Below are positions 17,359 through 26,189 of a stretch of 64,000 nucleotides of DNA, piece by piece. The stretch is from assembly GCF_000474215.1 (NCBI RefSeq), contig NZ_BAUC01000002.1, positions 1 to 64,000 of the forward strand, written 5' to 3'. How positions within the stretch are numbered: position 1 is the stretch's first letter; the number at the start of each line of letters is the position of its first letter. Below the pieces are notes generated by a model that worked only from the letters and a program-made list of their open reading frames with translations, did not search any database and had not been told where the DNA came from. The translations under genes were made by a program, and so were the position numbers. Source of the stretch: Edwardsiella hoshinae NBRC 105699 = ATCC 33379 (GTDB lineage: Bacteria; Pseudomonadota; Gammaproteobacteria; Enterobacterales; Enterobacteriaceae).

Positions 17359-18135
17359 ATGCCGCGTTTTGCCGCCAATCTATCAACGATGTTCTGTGAA
17401 TACCCTTTTACAACACGCTTTGCCGCCGCCGCTCAGGCGGGGTTTCACGCCGTGGAGTTCCTGTTCCCCTACGGGTATCCGGCGGCCGATCTCCGTCGCC
17501 TGCTGGACGACCACCGTCTGACCCTGGCGCTGTTCAATACCCCACCGGGCGACACGAACGCGGGGCAGTGGGGGCGGAGCGCGCTGCCAGGGGCCGAGGC
17601 CGCCGCCCGCGCCGACATCGATCTCGCGCTGAGCTATGCACAGGCGCTGGCGTGTCAGCGAGTCCATGTCATGGCGGGCGTCATTCCGCCGGGTGAGCGC
17701 CCAGCCGACTGCCGACGGGTGTTTATTCGCAACCTGCGCTATGCCGCCGACCGCTTCGCCGAGCACGGCAAACAGATCCTGGTGGAAGCCCTCAGTCCCA
17801 GCGTCAAACCCGGCTATCTGTTTTCCAGTCAGTACCAGGCACTGGCGATCGTCGATGAGGTGGATCGCCCCAACCTCGCCATTCAACTGGATCTCTTCCA
17901 CGCCCAGCGGGTCGACGGCAACTTAACCCAACTGATCCGGGACTATGCCGGACGCTATGGTCACGTCCAGATCGCCTCGGTGCCCGATCGCCACGAGCCG
18001 GACGAGGGAGAGATTAGCTACCCGTGGCTTTTTAACCTGCTAGATCAGGTGGGTTACACGGGCTGGGTCGGCTGTGAATATACCCCGCGCGCCGAGACGC
18101 TCTCCGGGCTGAGCTGGCTCAACGCCCTGCGCTAA
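17359..18135 (+). CDS. otnI: 2-oxo-tetronate isomerase
   Basis: Hydroxypyruvate-isomerase-like TIM barrel of 258 residues, predicted to convert 2-oxo-tetronate to 3-oxo-tetronate ahead of OtnK. It has the family start [20 protein letters not shown], the metal-ligand segment [19 protein letters not shown], and the C-terminal [17 protein letters not shown]. Glutamates in VEALSP and CEYTP are the expected metal/catalytic positions. It lies two bases after otnC; ygbN follows after 73 bases that contain a small GCGGGG/CCCCGC hairpin (18145-18163). Confidence 0.92.
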   Translation: MPRFAANLSTMFCEYPFTTRFAAAAQAGFHAVEFLFPYGYPAADLRRLLDDHRLTLALFNTPPGDTNAGQWGRSALPGAEAAARADIDLALSYAQALACQRVHVMAGVIPPGERPADCRRVFIRNLRYAADRFAEHGKQILVEALSPSVKPGYLFSSQYQALAIVDEVDRPNLAIQLDLFHAQRVDGNLTQLIRDYAGRYGHVQIASVPDRHEPDEGEISYPWLFNLLDQVGYTGWVGCEYTPRAETLSGLSWLNALR

Positions 18136-18208
18136 CCGCGCCCCGCGGGGTATCGATCCCCGCCCACCGGCCGTCGCCGCGCGGCCATCACCACTGGAGG
18201 CCGACAGC

Positions 18209-19579
18209 ATGCCAACTATCGCGCTACTCTCCATCGCCCTGCTCGGGGTGCTCCTGTTACTGTGGCTGGTCATCCGTCTGCGGGTACAGCCCTTTGTCGC
18301 CCTGCTGCTGGTCAGCTTGCTCGTCGCGCTAGCCAGCGGTATCCCGCCCGGCGAGGTCACCAAGGTGATGATCGCCGGCATGGGAGGTGTCCTCGGCTCG
18401 GTCACCATGATCATCGGCCTGGGCGCCATGCTGGGCAAAATGGTCGAGCGCTCCGGCGGCGCAGAGTCGCTGGCCAACGGCTTCAGTCGCCGTCTGGGGC
18501 CGAGCCGCACCGTCGCCGCCCTGACGCTGGCGACCTTTTTCCTCGGGATCCCGGTATTCTTTGACGTCGGCTTTATCATCCTGGCCCCCATCATCTACGG
18601 CTTTGCCAAGGTCGCCCGGACATCGCCGCTCACCTTCGGCCTGCCGGTGGCTGCGGTGATGCTAACGGTACACGTGGCGCTACCACCCCATCCTGGGCCG
18701 GTCGCCGCCGCCGGGTTGCTGGCGGCGGACGTCGGCTGGCTGACGCTTATCGGTCTGGCGGTGTCCATGCCGTTGGGCGTCATCGGCTACTACGCGGCCA
18801 AGCGGATCAGCCGGCGCCGCTACGCGCTCTCCATCGAGGTGCTGGAGCAGATGCAGCTCACCCCCGCCGCCGCAGGCGGCGCCCCAGCGCAGTCCGAGCG
18901 TATCAATCCACCGAGCGCCACACTGATCGTCGGGCTCATCGTGGTGCCCATCGGGTTAATCATGATCGGCACCGTCTCGGCGACGCTGATGGCGGTCGAT
19001 CACCCCCTGCACGGGACGCTACAGCTGCTGGGCGCCCCGGCCACAGCGCTGATGATAGCTCTGCTGCTGGCCTTTTGGCTGCTGGCGCTACGCCGCGGCT
19101 GGAGTCTGCCGCATACCGGCGACGTCATGGGCAGCGCGCTGCCGACGGCGGCGGTCGTGATCCTAGTGACCGGCGCCGGCGGCGTCTTTGGCCGGGTGCT
19201 CGTCGAGTCCGGCGTCGGCGGTGCCCTGGCCACTACGCTACACGCCATGGCACTGCCGCTGCTGCCCGCTGCCTTCATCATTTCACTGGTGCTGCGCGCC
19301 TCGCAGGGGTCGGCGACCGTCGCCATCCTGACCACCGCCGGCCTGTTGGCGGAGGCCGCCGCCGGGCTCGATCCACTACCGCGTGTGCTACTCACCCTGG
19401 CCGCCTGCTTCGGCGGACTGGGCGCATCGCACATCAACGACTCGGGGTTCTGGATCGTCACCCGCTATCTTGGACTGTCGGTGGCCGACGGTCTGAAAAG
19501 CTGGACGCTGCTGACCACCCTACTCGGCTTCAGCGGGTTTATCATCATCTACGGGATCGGGCTGGCTATCGGCATGTGA
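18209..19579 (+). CDS. ygbN: GntP-family sugar acid permease (YgbN-like)
   Basis: Inner-membrane permease of 456 residues with about 12-14 hydrophobic segments. It belongs to the gluconate:H+ symporter family, as shown by GIPPGEVTKVMIAGMGGVLG near the start, VALPPHPGPVAAA in the middle and ASQGSATVAILTTAGLL near the end. As last gene of the ltnD-otnKCI cluster it is the likely importer of L-threonate or D-erythronate. GGAGG lies 11 bases before the ATG. It converges on rcnA across 53 bases with no obvious hairpin. Confidence 0.9.
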   Translation: MPTIALLSIALLGVLLLLWLVIRLRVQPFVALLLVSLLVALASGIPPGEVTKVMIAGMGGVLGSVTMIIGLGAMLGKMVERSGGAESLANGFSRRLGPSRTVAALTLATFFLGIPVFFDVGFIILAPIIYGFAKVARTSPLTFGLPVAAVMLTVHVALPPHPGPVAAAGLLAADVGWLTLIGLAVSMPLGVIGYYAAKRISRRRYALSIEVLEQMQLTPAAAGGAPAQSERINPPSATLIVGLIVVPIGLIMIGTVSATLMAVDHPLHGTLQLLGAPATALMIALLLAFWLLALRRGWSLPHTGDVMGSALPTAAVVILVTGAGGVFGRVLVESGVGGALATTLHAMALPLLPAAFIISLVLRASQGSATVAILTTAGLLAEAAAGLDPLPRVLLTLAACFGGLGASHINDSGFWIVTRYLGLSVADGLKSWTLLTTLLGFSGFIIIYGIGLAIGM

Positions 19580-19632
19580 TGCGCCGCTGTGGGCGGTCAC
19601 TACGGCGGGGAAGCGGCTTGGAGAGCCGACGC

Positions 19633-20730
19633 TTAGCCCACCAGTCCCCAATAACCCTGTAGCCCCATGTAAATCCCTACTACGCCGATCAGCACGCTAG
19701 AGGCGTAAGGCGCCTTCGCCGCCAGCGTCTCGAAGCCTGGCCAACGCCGGCTCGCCTGGCGGATACTCACGGCGGCAGCGACACCGACCGCCACCAGGGT
19801 GATGGCCAGCCCGAGGCTGAAACAGAGCACCATCGTCGCCCCCAGGGCGATCGCCTTAAGCTGAATGCAGATCAACAGAATGGTGATCGCCGCCGGACAG
19901 GGGATCAAGCCACCAGTCAGCCCAAACAGGATGATTTGCCCGTTACTCACCGAGCGCTGACCGGCGAAACGCCGCTGGATCGCATCCGCATGCGCCTTGG
20001 CGTGCGCATCCTGGTAAGCCTCACCGCCCACGTCATGATGGTGATGGTGCTCCTCCGCTTCATGAAAGGCACAGGACAGGCTCTGCTGCGCCCCGCAGGG
20101 CCCCAGCAGCAAACGGACATCAAAGCTATGCGGCTCCGGGATCGCCTCGACGGATTGGTAGCCGTCCGCACAGGCGCGGAAGCTATACGATTCGTCCTGC
20201 CCCGCCTCGCGTGTGACCAGCAAGCGGATCTCATCGACGGGCCGTAACGTCCCCGTCTCGGCGCGAAGCTGGAAGTAGGCTCCCCGCGCCTCATCCCGGA
20301 TAGCCAGGCGTAAGCGGCCGGTATCGCTGGCGAGAGAGTGATACTGCTGATGATCATGTGCATGGTGATGGTGTTGTGCGAACCAACCACGCTCCCCTCG
20401 CCAGGTACGTAAAAACATCCAACACGCCGTCGCCAGGATCACCCCGGCCGAGATCAGCTGCAACCAGGGCTCGACCGACTGCGCAGTAAAACGTTGGCTC
20501 AGGAAGATGCCGCCTAAGGCGATCAGCCAGACCACGGCGGTATGCGACAGTGTCGCCGCCAACCCCAGCATCACGGCCTGACGTACCGTGCCCTTAATCG
20601 CAATGATAAAGGCCGCCATCATCGTCTTGGAATGGCCTGGCTCCAAGCCGTGGAGGATCCCCAACAGGATCGCGCTGGGGATAAACCACCAGGCATTACC
20701 CTGGTGTAACAGAGAGGTAAAGGTGTCCAT
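19633..20730 (-). CDS. rcnA: nickel/cobalt efflux protein RcnA with enlarged histidine-rich loop
   Basis: Inner-membrane exporter of Ni2+ and Co2+ of 365 residues. The family signatures are [19 protein letters not shown] in the first membrane segment and [19 protein letters not shown] near 270-288. The central loop has two His clusters (about 120-131 and 228-247), as expected, but between them lie about 95 extra residues with a beta-rich, non-histidine character. Escherichia coli RcnA is roughly 274 residues, so this is a clear enlargement. The gene is divergent from rcnR, and two RcnR operators lie between them. Confidence 0.93.
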   Translation of the reverse strand: MDTFTSLLHQGNAWWFIPSAILLGILHGLEPGHSKTMMAAFIIAIKGTVRQAVMLGLAATLSHTAVVWLIALGGIFLSQRFTAQSVEPWLQLISAGVILATACWMFLRTWRGERGWFAQHHHHAHDHQQYHSLASDTGRLRLAIRDEARGAYFQLRAETGTLRPVDEIRLLVTREAGQDESYSFRACADGYQSVEAIPEPHSFDVRLLLGPCGAQQSLSCAFHEAEEHHHHHDVGGEAYQDAHAKAHADAIQRRFAGQRSVSNGQIILFGLTGGLIPCPAAITILLICIQLKAIALGATMVLCFSLGLAITLVAVGVAAAVSIRQASRRWPGFETLAAKAPYASSVLIGVVGIYMGLQGYWGLVG

Positions 20731-20767
20731 GCTAATGATTCTTACTTATCAAACGGTGGCCGCATTC

Positions 20768-20802
20768 TACTCCCCCCCAGTATCGAATACTACCCCCGAG
20801 TA
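20768..20802. promoter_or_regulatory. two RcnR operators
   Basis: TACT-C7-AGTA at 20768-20782 and TACT-ACCCCCG-AGTA at 20788-20802 match the TACT-G6-N-AGTA form known for RcnR, read on the opposite strand. The sites are 20 bases apart, about two helical turns, in the 120-base region between rcnA and rcnR. RcnR without metal should occupy both and repress both genes. Confidence 0.88.
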
Positions 20803-20850
20803 TGTGGGGGTGTTATAGTCCGGCTTCACTGGGGTTATCGGAGGACGCTT

Positions 20851-21123
20851 ATGTCACACACTACCCGCGATAAAAAGAGCCTACAGACACGTGTCAATAA
20901 GATCCAAGGACAACTCAATGGATTAAAAAACATGCTGGATCAGCCACATGAGTGTGCAGCGGTGTTACAGCAGATCGCCGCGATTCGCGGGGCGGTCAAT
21001 GGGCTGATGCGTGAGGTGATCAAGGGGCATCTTACCGAGCATATTGTGCATCAGTGCGATGAGGAGAAGCGCGAACAGGATCTGGCGGTAGTGCTCAACG
21101 TGCTGGATTCATATATTAAGTGA
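20851..21123 (+). CDS. rcnR: nickel/cobalt-responsive repressor RcnR
   Basis: All-helical CsoR/RcnR-family repressor of 90 residues, the usual length. The metal ligands known from Escherichia coli RcnR are all present at the same positions: His3, Cys35, His60 and His64. Metal binding is expected to release DNA and allow rcnA expression. GGAGG precedes the ATG by seven bases. It is divergent from rcnA. Confidence 0.95.
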   Translation: MSHTTRDKKSLQTRVNKIQGQLNGLKNMLDQPHECAAVLQQIAAIRGAVNGLMREVIKGHLTEHIVHQCDEEKREQDLAVVLNVLDSYIK

Positions 21124-21175
21124 ATCGACTGCGGCCTGAGCTGCTGCCGCAGGCGAAACCGCTCCGCTAAAGCGA

Positions 21176-21201
21176 GCAGGCGTATCCGTGAATACGCCTG
21201 C
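21176..21201. terminator. perfect 10-bp hairpin between convergent rcnR and DUF305 gene
   Basis: GCAGGCGTAT (21176-21185) and ATACGCCTGC (21192-21201) form a perfect 10-bp stem with loop CCGTGA. It lies 52 bases after rcnR and 33 bases after the end of the convergent DUF305 gene. There is no T tract, so termination in both directions is inferred from position and stem strength. Confidence 0.6.
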
Positions 21202-21234
21202 GACACGGCACGAGCGTGCATGGCACGCCGCGCA

Positions 21235-21618
21235 TCAATGCATATTGTGTGCGTTCTCACCAGTCTGCGCGCCCTGATCCGGGTGCGCGGCCAGCCAGGC
21301 CTTCATCTCTTTAATCTCTTTATCTTGTGCTGCGATAATGTCTTTAGCCAGTTTGCGCATCTGCGGATCGGTGCCATATTTCAGTTCGATTTTCGCCATC
21401 TCGACGGCGCCAATATGGTGGGGGATCATCCCGGCGGCGAAAGCCACATCGGCATCGTTGCTCATCATTCCCTTCATCATCGACTCATGCATTCCGTTCA
21501 TCGCGCTATTCAGCTCTTGATGCATCGTCTCGGCTTGGGCGGCAGGCAGCGTGGCGGCGACAGCCGACGTTGCGCAAGCAGCCAATACCAGTGCGCCAAC
21601 TACGGTGAGTTTCTTCAT
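21235..21618 (-). CDS. periplasmic DUF305 protein
   Basis: Secreted protein of 127 residues. A signal peptide of about 22 residues (MKKLTVVGALVLAACATSAVA) is followed by a helical DUF305 domain with the family core GMIPHHIGAVEMAKIELKYG. The mature part is rich in Met and His, with HESMMKGMM in the middle and HNMH at the end, a composition seen in periplasmic copper- or metal-binding proteins. ATG 21618 is chosen because AGGAG lies seven bases upstream; the open frame extends to 21660. Its position next to rcnAR hints at metal stress but is not proof. Confidence 0.85.
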   Translation of the reverse strand: MKKLTVVGALVLAACATSAVAATLPAAQAETMHQELNSAMNGMHESMMKGMMSNDADVAFAAGMIPHHIGAVEMAKIELKYGTDPQMRKLAKDIIAAQDKEIKEMKAWLAAHPDQGAQTGENAHNMH

Positions 21619-21829
21619 ACCCGACTCCTCTTGATTGAGAACCATTTTACTGAGAACCACTTACTGCATAAGCTGGACTTGTGACTCTACAGCTTCCCCT
21701 AAGGGGAGGGTCAAGCATCTCGGTGAGAGCGTCATATTCTTTTTTATTCTATTAGTTTACTTTTTATTCTTTTATATCCAGTTCAGGCAGGACTACCATC
21801 CGCTCATTCCTGATGACCGGAGTGCGACG

Positions 21830-22795
21830 ATGATCACCCATTCCCTGCTCGACCTCATCGGCAATACGCCGCTGTTGCGCCTGCAACGCCTGGATAGTGG
21901 GCGCTGCGAGCTGTTACTCAAGTTGGAAAACCACAACCCCGGCGGCTCGATCAAGGACCGCGTGGCGCTCTCGATGATCAACGAGGCCGAACGCCGCGGC
22001 GAACTCCGCCCGGGCGGTACCATCATCGAGGCCAGCGCCGGCAATACCGGCCTGGGACTGGCGCTCATCGCCATACAGCGCGGATACGCCTTAATCCTCG
22101 TGGTACCGGACAAGATGAGCCAAGAAAAGATCACTCATCTACGCGCTTTGCAGGTCGATGTCCGCCTGACACGCTCGGATGTCGGCAAGGGACATCCCGA
22201 GTATTACCAAGATTACGCCCGACGCCTGGCTGAAAACCTCCCGGGTAGCTTCTACATCGATCAGTTCAACAACCCGGCCAACCCGGCGGCCCATGCGCAG
22301 ACCACCGCGCTCGAACTGTGGCGCCAATGCGACGGCCAGATCGACGCTATCGTGGTCGGCGTCGGCTCCGGCGGCACTCTCAACGGCCTACAGCAATTCT
22401 TCGCCCGTCACGCGCCGCAGACCCGCTTTATCCTGGCCGATCCCTGCGGCTCGATCCTGGCGGACGCGGTGCAGTTTGGGCAGCATGCACAGGCAGGCAG
22501 CTGGCTGGTCGAAGGGATCGGCGAGGACTTCGTTCCGCCGTTGATGAAGCGCGCGACCATCAGTCAGGTCTACCGCATCCCCGATAGCGAGGCGATCGCC
22601 TGCGCGCGCGCCCTATTGACGCACGAAGGCGTCCTAGCCGGCTCCTCCACCGGTACCCTGCTGGCCGCCGCGTTACGTTACTGCCGCGCCCAAACGACGC
22701 CACAGCGCGTGGTAACGTTCGCCTGCGACAGCGGCAACAAGTATCTCTCGACGATGTTCAACGACCCGTGGCTTAGCCAGCATCAACTGGCATGA
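21830..22795 (+). CDS. cystathionine beta-synthase / O-acetylserine-dependent cysteine synthase family
   Basis: PLP-dependent beta-replacing enzyme of 321 residues. The Schiff-base lysine is Lys42 in PGGSIKDRVAL, and the phosphate/substrate loop ASAGNTGLGLAL follows. It lacks C-terminal CBS regulatory domains. Because the next gene (17 bases on) is a cystathionine gamma-lyase-type enzyme, the pair most likely performs reverse transsulfuration, homocysteine plus serine to cystathionine and then cysteine, as in mccA/mccB-type pairs. A plain cysteine synthase remains possible. ATG 21830 is preferred, with GGAG eight bases upstream and the family start LLDLIGNTPLLRL; the longer frame from 21635 is AT-rich leader. 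Confidence 0.88.
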   Translation: MITHSLLDLIGNTPLLRLQRLDSGRCELLLKLENHNPGGSIKDRVALSMINEAERRGELRPGGTIIEASAGNTGLGLALIAIQRGYALILVVPDKMSQEKITHLRALQVDVRLTRSDVGKGHPEYYQDYARRLAENLPGSFYIDQFNNPANPAAHAQTTALELWRQCDGQIDAIVVGVGSGGTLNGLQQFFARHAPQTRFILADPCGSILADAVQFGQHAQAGSWLVEGIGEDFVPPLMKRATISQVYRIPDSEAIACARALLTHEGVLAGSSTGTLLAAALRYCRAQTTPQRVVTFACDSGNKYLSTMFNDPWLSQHQLA

Positions 22796-22812
22796 TTTGT
22801 TAAGGAGACGCC

Positions 22813-23955
22813 ATGAACCGATTCGCCACCCAGAGCGTACACAGCGGCAGCCATGATGATAACTTCGGCGCCGTGATGCCGCCGATCTACGCCACCTCGA
22901 CCTTCGCCCAACGCGCCCCGGGGGAGCACCGCGGCTTCGAATATACCCGCAGCGGCAACCCCACGCGCCAGGCGCTAGAACGGGCGCTCGCCGAGTTGGA
23001 GGGAGGGCGCCAGGGCTATGCCTTCGCCTCCGGGCTGGCGGCCATCGCCACGGTGCTGGAGTTGCTGAACTGCGGCAGCCACATCATCGCCCTGGACGAT
23101 GTCTACGGTGGAACCTGGCGTCTGCTGGAAGGCGTGCGCCAGCGCAGCGCCGGACTACAGGTCAGTTGGGTGAGTCCCGACGATCTGGCGGGGATCGCGG
23201 CCGCCATACGGCCGCAGACACGGATGATCTGGGTCGAGACGCCAACCAATCCGTTATTGAAACTGGCCGATCTGTCAGCCATCGCCGCTCTGGCTCGCCG
23301 CCACGGCCTGCTCAGCGTCGCCGATAACACCTTCGCCTCGCCGGCGCTACAACGCCCGTTAGCGGCAGGCTTCGACATCGTCGTCCACTCCGCCACCAAA
23401 TACCTCAACGGTCACTCCGACGTGCTGGCCGGCGCGGCGGTGGTCGGCGAGAATGCGGCGTTGGCCGAACGTCTGGCCTACCTGCAAAACGCGCTCGGGG
23501 CGGTGCTCGACCCCTTCGCGAGTTTCCTGACACTACGCGGTATTCGCACCCTGGCGCTGCGCATGGAGCGTCACAGCGCTAACGCCAGCCAACTGGCGCA
23601 CTGGCTAGAACGTCACCCTCGCATCGAACGGGTCTATTATCCTGGACTGGCAAGCCACCCTCACTATGCATTGGCCCAACGCCAGATGGCGCTCCCCGGC
23701 GGGATCATCAGCTGCCTGCTGCGGGAGGAGGCGTCGCAGATCGGCGCACGGCTCGCCCGCTTACGCCTGTTTACCCTGGCGGAGAGTCTGGGTGGAATCG
23801 AAAGCCTGATCTGCCAACCCTTCAGCATGACTCATGCCTCACTGCCGTTGGAACAGCGCCTGGCGCGCGGCATCGTGCCGCAACTGCTACGTCTTTCCGT
23901 CGGCATCGAAGATGTCGACGATCTGCAAGCGGATCTGGCACACGCGCTCGACTGA
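22813..23955 (+). CDS. cystathionine gamma-lyase-type PLP enzyme
   Basis: Cys/Met-metabolism PLP enzyme (fold type I) of 380 residues. It has the family start FATQSVHSGSHDDNFGAVMPPIY, the cofactor region YTRSGNPTR, and the PLP lysine Lys196 in HSATKYLNGHSDV. The C-terminal SLGGIESLICQP is also typical. Cystathionine gamma-lyase, gamma-synthase and beta-lyase are hard to separate by eye; the CBS-like neighbour favours gamma-lyase. AAGGAG lies seven bases before the ATG. A perfect inverted repeat lies 32 bases after the stop. Confidence 0.9.
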   Translation: MNRFATQSVHSGSHDDNFGAVMPPIYATSTFAQRAPGEHRGFEYTRSGNPTRQALERALAELEGGRQGYAFASGLAAIATVLELLNCGSHIIALDDVYGGTWRLLEGVRQRSAGLQVSWVSPDDLAGIAAAIRPQTRMIWVETPTNPLLKLADLSAIAALARRHGLLSVADNTFASPALQRPLAAGFDIVVHSATKYLNGHSDVLAGAAVVGENAALAERLAYLQNALGAVLDPFASFLTLRGIRTLALRMERHSANASQLAHWLERHPRIERVYYPGLASHPHYALAQRQMALPGGIISCLLREEASQIGARLARLRLFTLAESLGGIESLICQPFSMTHASLPLEQRLARGIVPQLLRLSVGIEDVDDLQADLAHALD

Positions 23956-23987
23956 GCGCCGCCGTAAATCGCCCGTCGCCGCTCCCC

Positions 23988-24031
23988 GCCAGGACGCCGC
24001 GCCTTGGCATCGCTGGGGGCGGCGTCCTGGC
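23988..24031. terminator. perfect 13-bp inverted repeat after the transsulfuration pair
   Basis: GCCAGGACGCCGC (23988-24000) and GCGGCGTCCTGGC (24019-24031) are perfect inverted copies with an 18-base loop. The position after the stop at 23955 and before the ModE-like box suggests transcription termination. No T tract follows. Confidence 0.55.
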
Positions 24032-24068
24032 ACCCGTCGCTCCAGATTTCACTACCGTTAAATCGCGA

Positions 24069-24096
24069 GTCGCTGTATATTCAGATACACAACGAT
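24069..24096. promoter_or_regulatory. predicted ModE (molybdate regulator) box
   Basis: The known ModE consensus is ATCGNTATATA-N6-TATATANCGAT. Here GTCGCTGTATA (24069-24079), six bases, then TACACAACGAT (24086-24096) fits with the same spacing; each half keeps 9 of 11 positions counting N as a match. It is 31 bases before the start codon of the binding protein gene. This supports molybdate-controlled expression of the ABC transporter. No modE gene is in the window. Confidence 0.6.
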
Positions 24097-24127
24097 AATA
24101 CCGCTACGCTTGCGAGATGGAGATCCT

Positions 24128-25180
24128 ATGGCGACGCTACGACGTCTATTCCTACTATCCCTCTGTTTACTCGTTCTTCCCCTTGCCCAAGCCGCACGTA
24201 GCGTGACCGATCAACTCGGCCGCCAGGTCACCTTGCCCGACCACATTCAACGCATCGTCGTGCTACAGCATCAGACCCTCAACCTGCTGCTACAACTCGA
24301 CGCCGCGCCGCAGATCGTTGGCGTGCTCGCCAGTTGGCAGAAACAACTCGGCCCCGGCTTCGCCCGACTGATGCCCGGCATCGAGCGGCTTCCAACCCCG
24401 GGCGACCTGACCCAGGTCAACATCGAGAGCCTGCTGGCGCTACGCCCACAGGTGGTCTTCGTCGCCAACTATGCGCCGGCCGCCATGATCCAGCAGATCG
24501 AACAGGCTGGAATCCCGGTGGTGGCGATCTCCTTGCGTGCGGATGCCCAGAGCGAACGGAACAAGATGAACCCAACCCTGCGCGATGAGGAGCAAAGTTA
24601 CAACCAGGGACTGAAACAAGGCATTCGTCTTATCGGCGAGATCACGGGTCATCAGACACGGGCCGAGGCCCTGATCGATTACACCTTTCGTCAGCGAGAG
24701 AAGTTTAACGCCGCCGTCGCCGACATTCCCGCGACGCAACGCGTACGGGTATACATCGCCAATCCGGATCTCTACACCTACGGCGCAGGTAAATATACGG
24801 GGCTAATGCTGCATCATGCCGGGGCATTGAATGTCGCCGCCGCCAGCATCAAGGGCGCGCGGCAAGTGACCCTGGAGCAGGTGCTGGCGTGGGATCCCCA
24901 GGTGATCCTGGTGCAGTCACGCTTCCCACAGGTGGTGCGGCAAATCCTGCACGATCCGCAGTGGCAGTCCATCGACGCGGTCAAACACCAACGCGTCTGG
25001 CTGATGCCGGAGTATGCCAAGGCCTGGGGCTACCCGATGCCGGAGGCACTGGCCGTCGGGGAGTTGTGGATCGCCCACCAGCTCTACCCACAGCGTTACC
25101 CCCACGTCGACGTGAACGCCGAGGCGCAACGTTATTATCAGCGCTTCTACCGCACCGACTGGCAGCCCGATGCACAGTGA
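24128..25180 (+). CDS. periplasmic binding protein of FecB/BtuF type, probably for molybdate
   Basis: Secreted class III solute-binding protein of 351 residues for an ABC importer. The signal peptide ends near residue 22 (LPLAQAARS). The mature protein opens VTDQLGRQVTLPDHIQRIVVL, then IESLLALRPQVVFVANY, and the second lobe has VYIANPDLYTYGAGKYTGLML. This family usually binds siderophores, haem, cobalamin or, in MolABC-type systems, molybdate/tungstate. The ModE-like box just upstream favours molybdate, which is inference. ATG 24128 has GGAG five bases upstream and is preferred to TTG 24110. It overlaps the permease gene by 11 bases. Confidence 0.85.
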   Translation: MATLRRLFLLSLCLLVLPLAQAARSVTDQLGRQVTLPDHIQRIVVLQHQTLNLLLQLDAAPQIVGVLASWQKQLGPGFARLMPGIERLPTPGDLTQVNIESLLALRPQVVFVANYAPAAMIQQIEQAGIPVVAISLRADAQSERNKMNPTLRDEEQSYNQGLKQGIRLIGEITGHQTRAEALIDYTFRQREKFNAAVADIPATQRVRVYIANPDLYTYGAGKYTGLMLHHAGALNVAAASIKGARQVTLEQVLAWDPQVILVQSRFPQVVRQILHDPQWQSIDAVKHQRVWLMPEYAKAWGYPMPEALAVGELWIAHQLYPQRYPHVDVNAEAQRYYQRFYRTDWQPDAQ

Positions 25181-26189
25181 ACGTCGTTGCCGCGCCTGGC
25201 TAGCTGCCCTGATGCTACTGACATTGCTGTTGCTCCTGTTCTCCCTGGGGATCGGACGCTATCCGCTCACCCCATCGCAGATCGTGGCGCTGTTGGGCGA
25301 CGGTGGAGAAATGCATCCCATCGCCCAGCAGATCGTCTGGTCGGTTAGACTTCCCCGTCTGGTGATGGCGCTGCTGGCGGGCGGTGCCCTTGGTTTGGCC
25401 GGTGCCACGCTCCAGGGCGTGTTCCATAATCTCCTGGTCGATCCTCACATCATCGGCGTCACCTCGGGCTCGGCCTTCGGCGGTGCCCTGGCGATCCTGC
25501 TGGGCATCTCGCCACTGGCGATGATGGCATCGACCTTCGGCTGCGGCCTACTGGCGCTGATGCTGATCTACGGCATCGCCGCGCTCCAAGGGCGGGAGAA
25601 TACGCTGGTATTGATCCTCTCCGGCATCATCCTCAGTGGTTTTTTCGCCGCCCTGGTCAGCCTGATCCAGTACCTCGCCGATAGCGATGAGATATTACCC
25701 AACATCATCTTCTGGCTGCTGGGGAGCTTCGCCACCGCCAATTGGCACAAGGTGACGCTGCTCGCGCTTCCCGTCTGTGGCGCTGCGTTAGTTCTGTTCA
25801 AGCTGCGCTGGCGCGTCAATCTGTTAGCGCTAGACGAAAAGGATGCCCAGGCGCTGGGCGTGGCCGTGGTCCCGCTACGGCGCGCCATTCTGGCGTGTTG
25901 TGCCTTGTTGGTCGCGGCACAGGTCGCCGTCAGCGGCAGCATCGCCTGGGTCGGCCTGGTTATTCCCCATCTGGCGCGCCTACTGGTCGGGCCCGACCAT
26001 CGCCATCTCCTCCCCTGTGCCTTCTGGCTAGGCGGCGGATTTATGATCATCGTGGACGATCTGGCGCGCACCCTGACCGTGGCGGAGTTACCCATCGGCA
26101 TCCTCACCGCCCTATTGGGCGCCCCCCTGTTTACCCTATTACTGATCCGTCATAGTCGGCCCCGGAGGTCTGCATGCCACCTTCTCTGA
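25170..26189 (+). CDS. FecCD-family ABC transporter permease
   Basis: Inner-membrane permease of 339 residues with about nine or ten membrane segments. Family signatures include SVRLPRLVMALLAGGALGLA near 50-70, LVDPHIIGVTSGSAFGGALA, and GSIAWVGLVIPHLARLLVG near the C-terminal third, the segment that contacts the ATPase. It overlaps the binding-protein gene by 11 bases and the ATPase gene by 16, so the three form one translationally coupled operon. Confidence 0.92.
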   Translation: MHSERRCRAWLAALMLLTLLLLLFSLGIGRYPLTPSQIVALLGDGGEMHPIAQQIVWSVRLPRLVMALLAGGALGLAGATLQGVFHNLLVDPHIIGVTSGSAFGGALAILLGISPLAMMASTFGCGLLALMLIYGIAALQGRENTLVLILSGIILSGFFAALVSLIQYLADSDEILPNIIFWLLGSFATANWHKVTLLALPVCGAALVLFKLRWRVNLLALDEKDAQALGVAVVPLRRAILACCALLVAAQVAVSGSIAWVGLVIPHLARLLVGPDHRHLLPCAFWLGGGFMIIVDDLARTLTVAELPIGILTALLGAPLFTLLLIRHSRPRRSACHLL

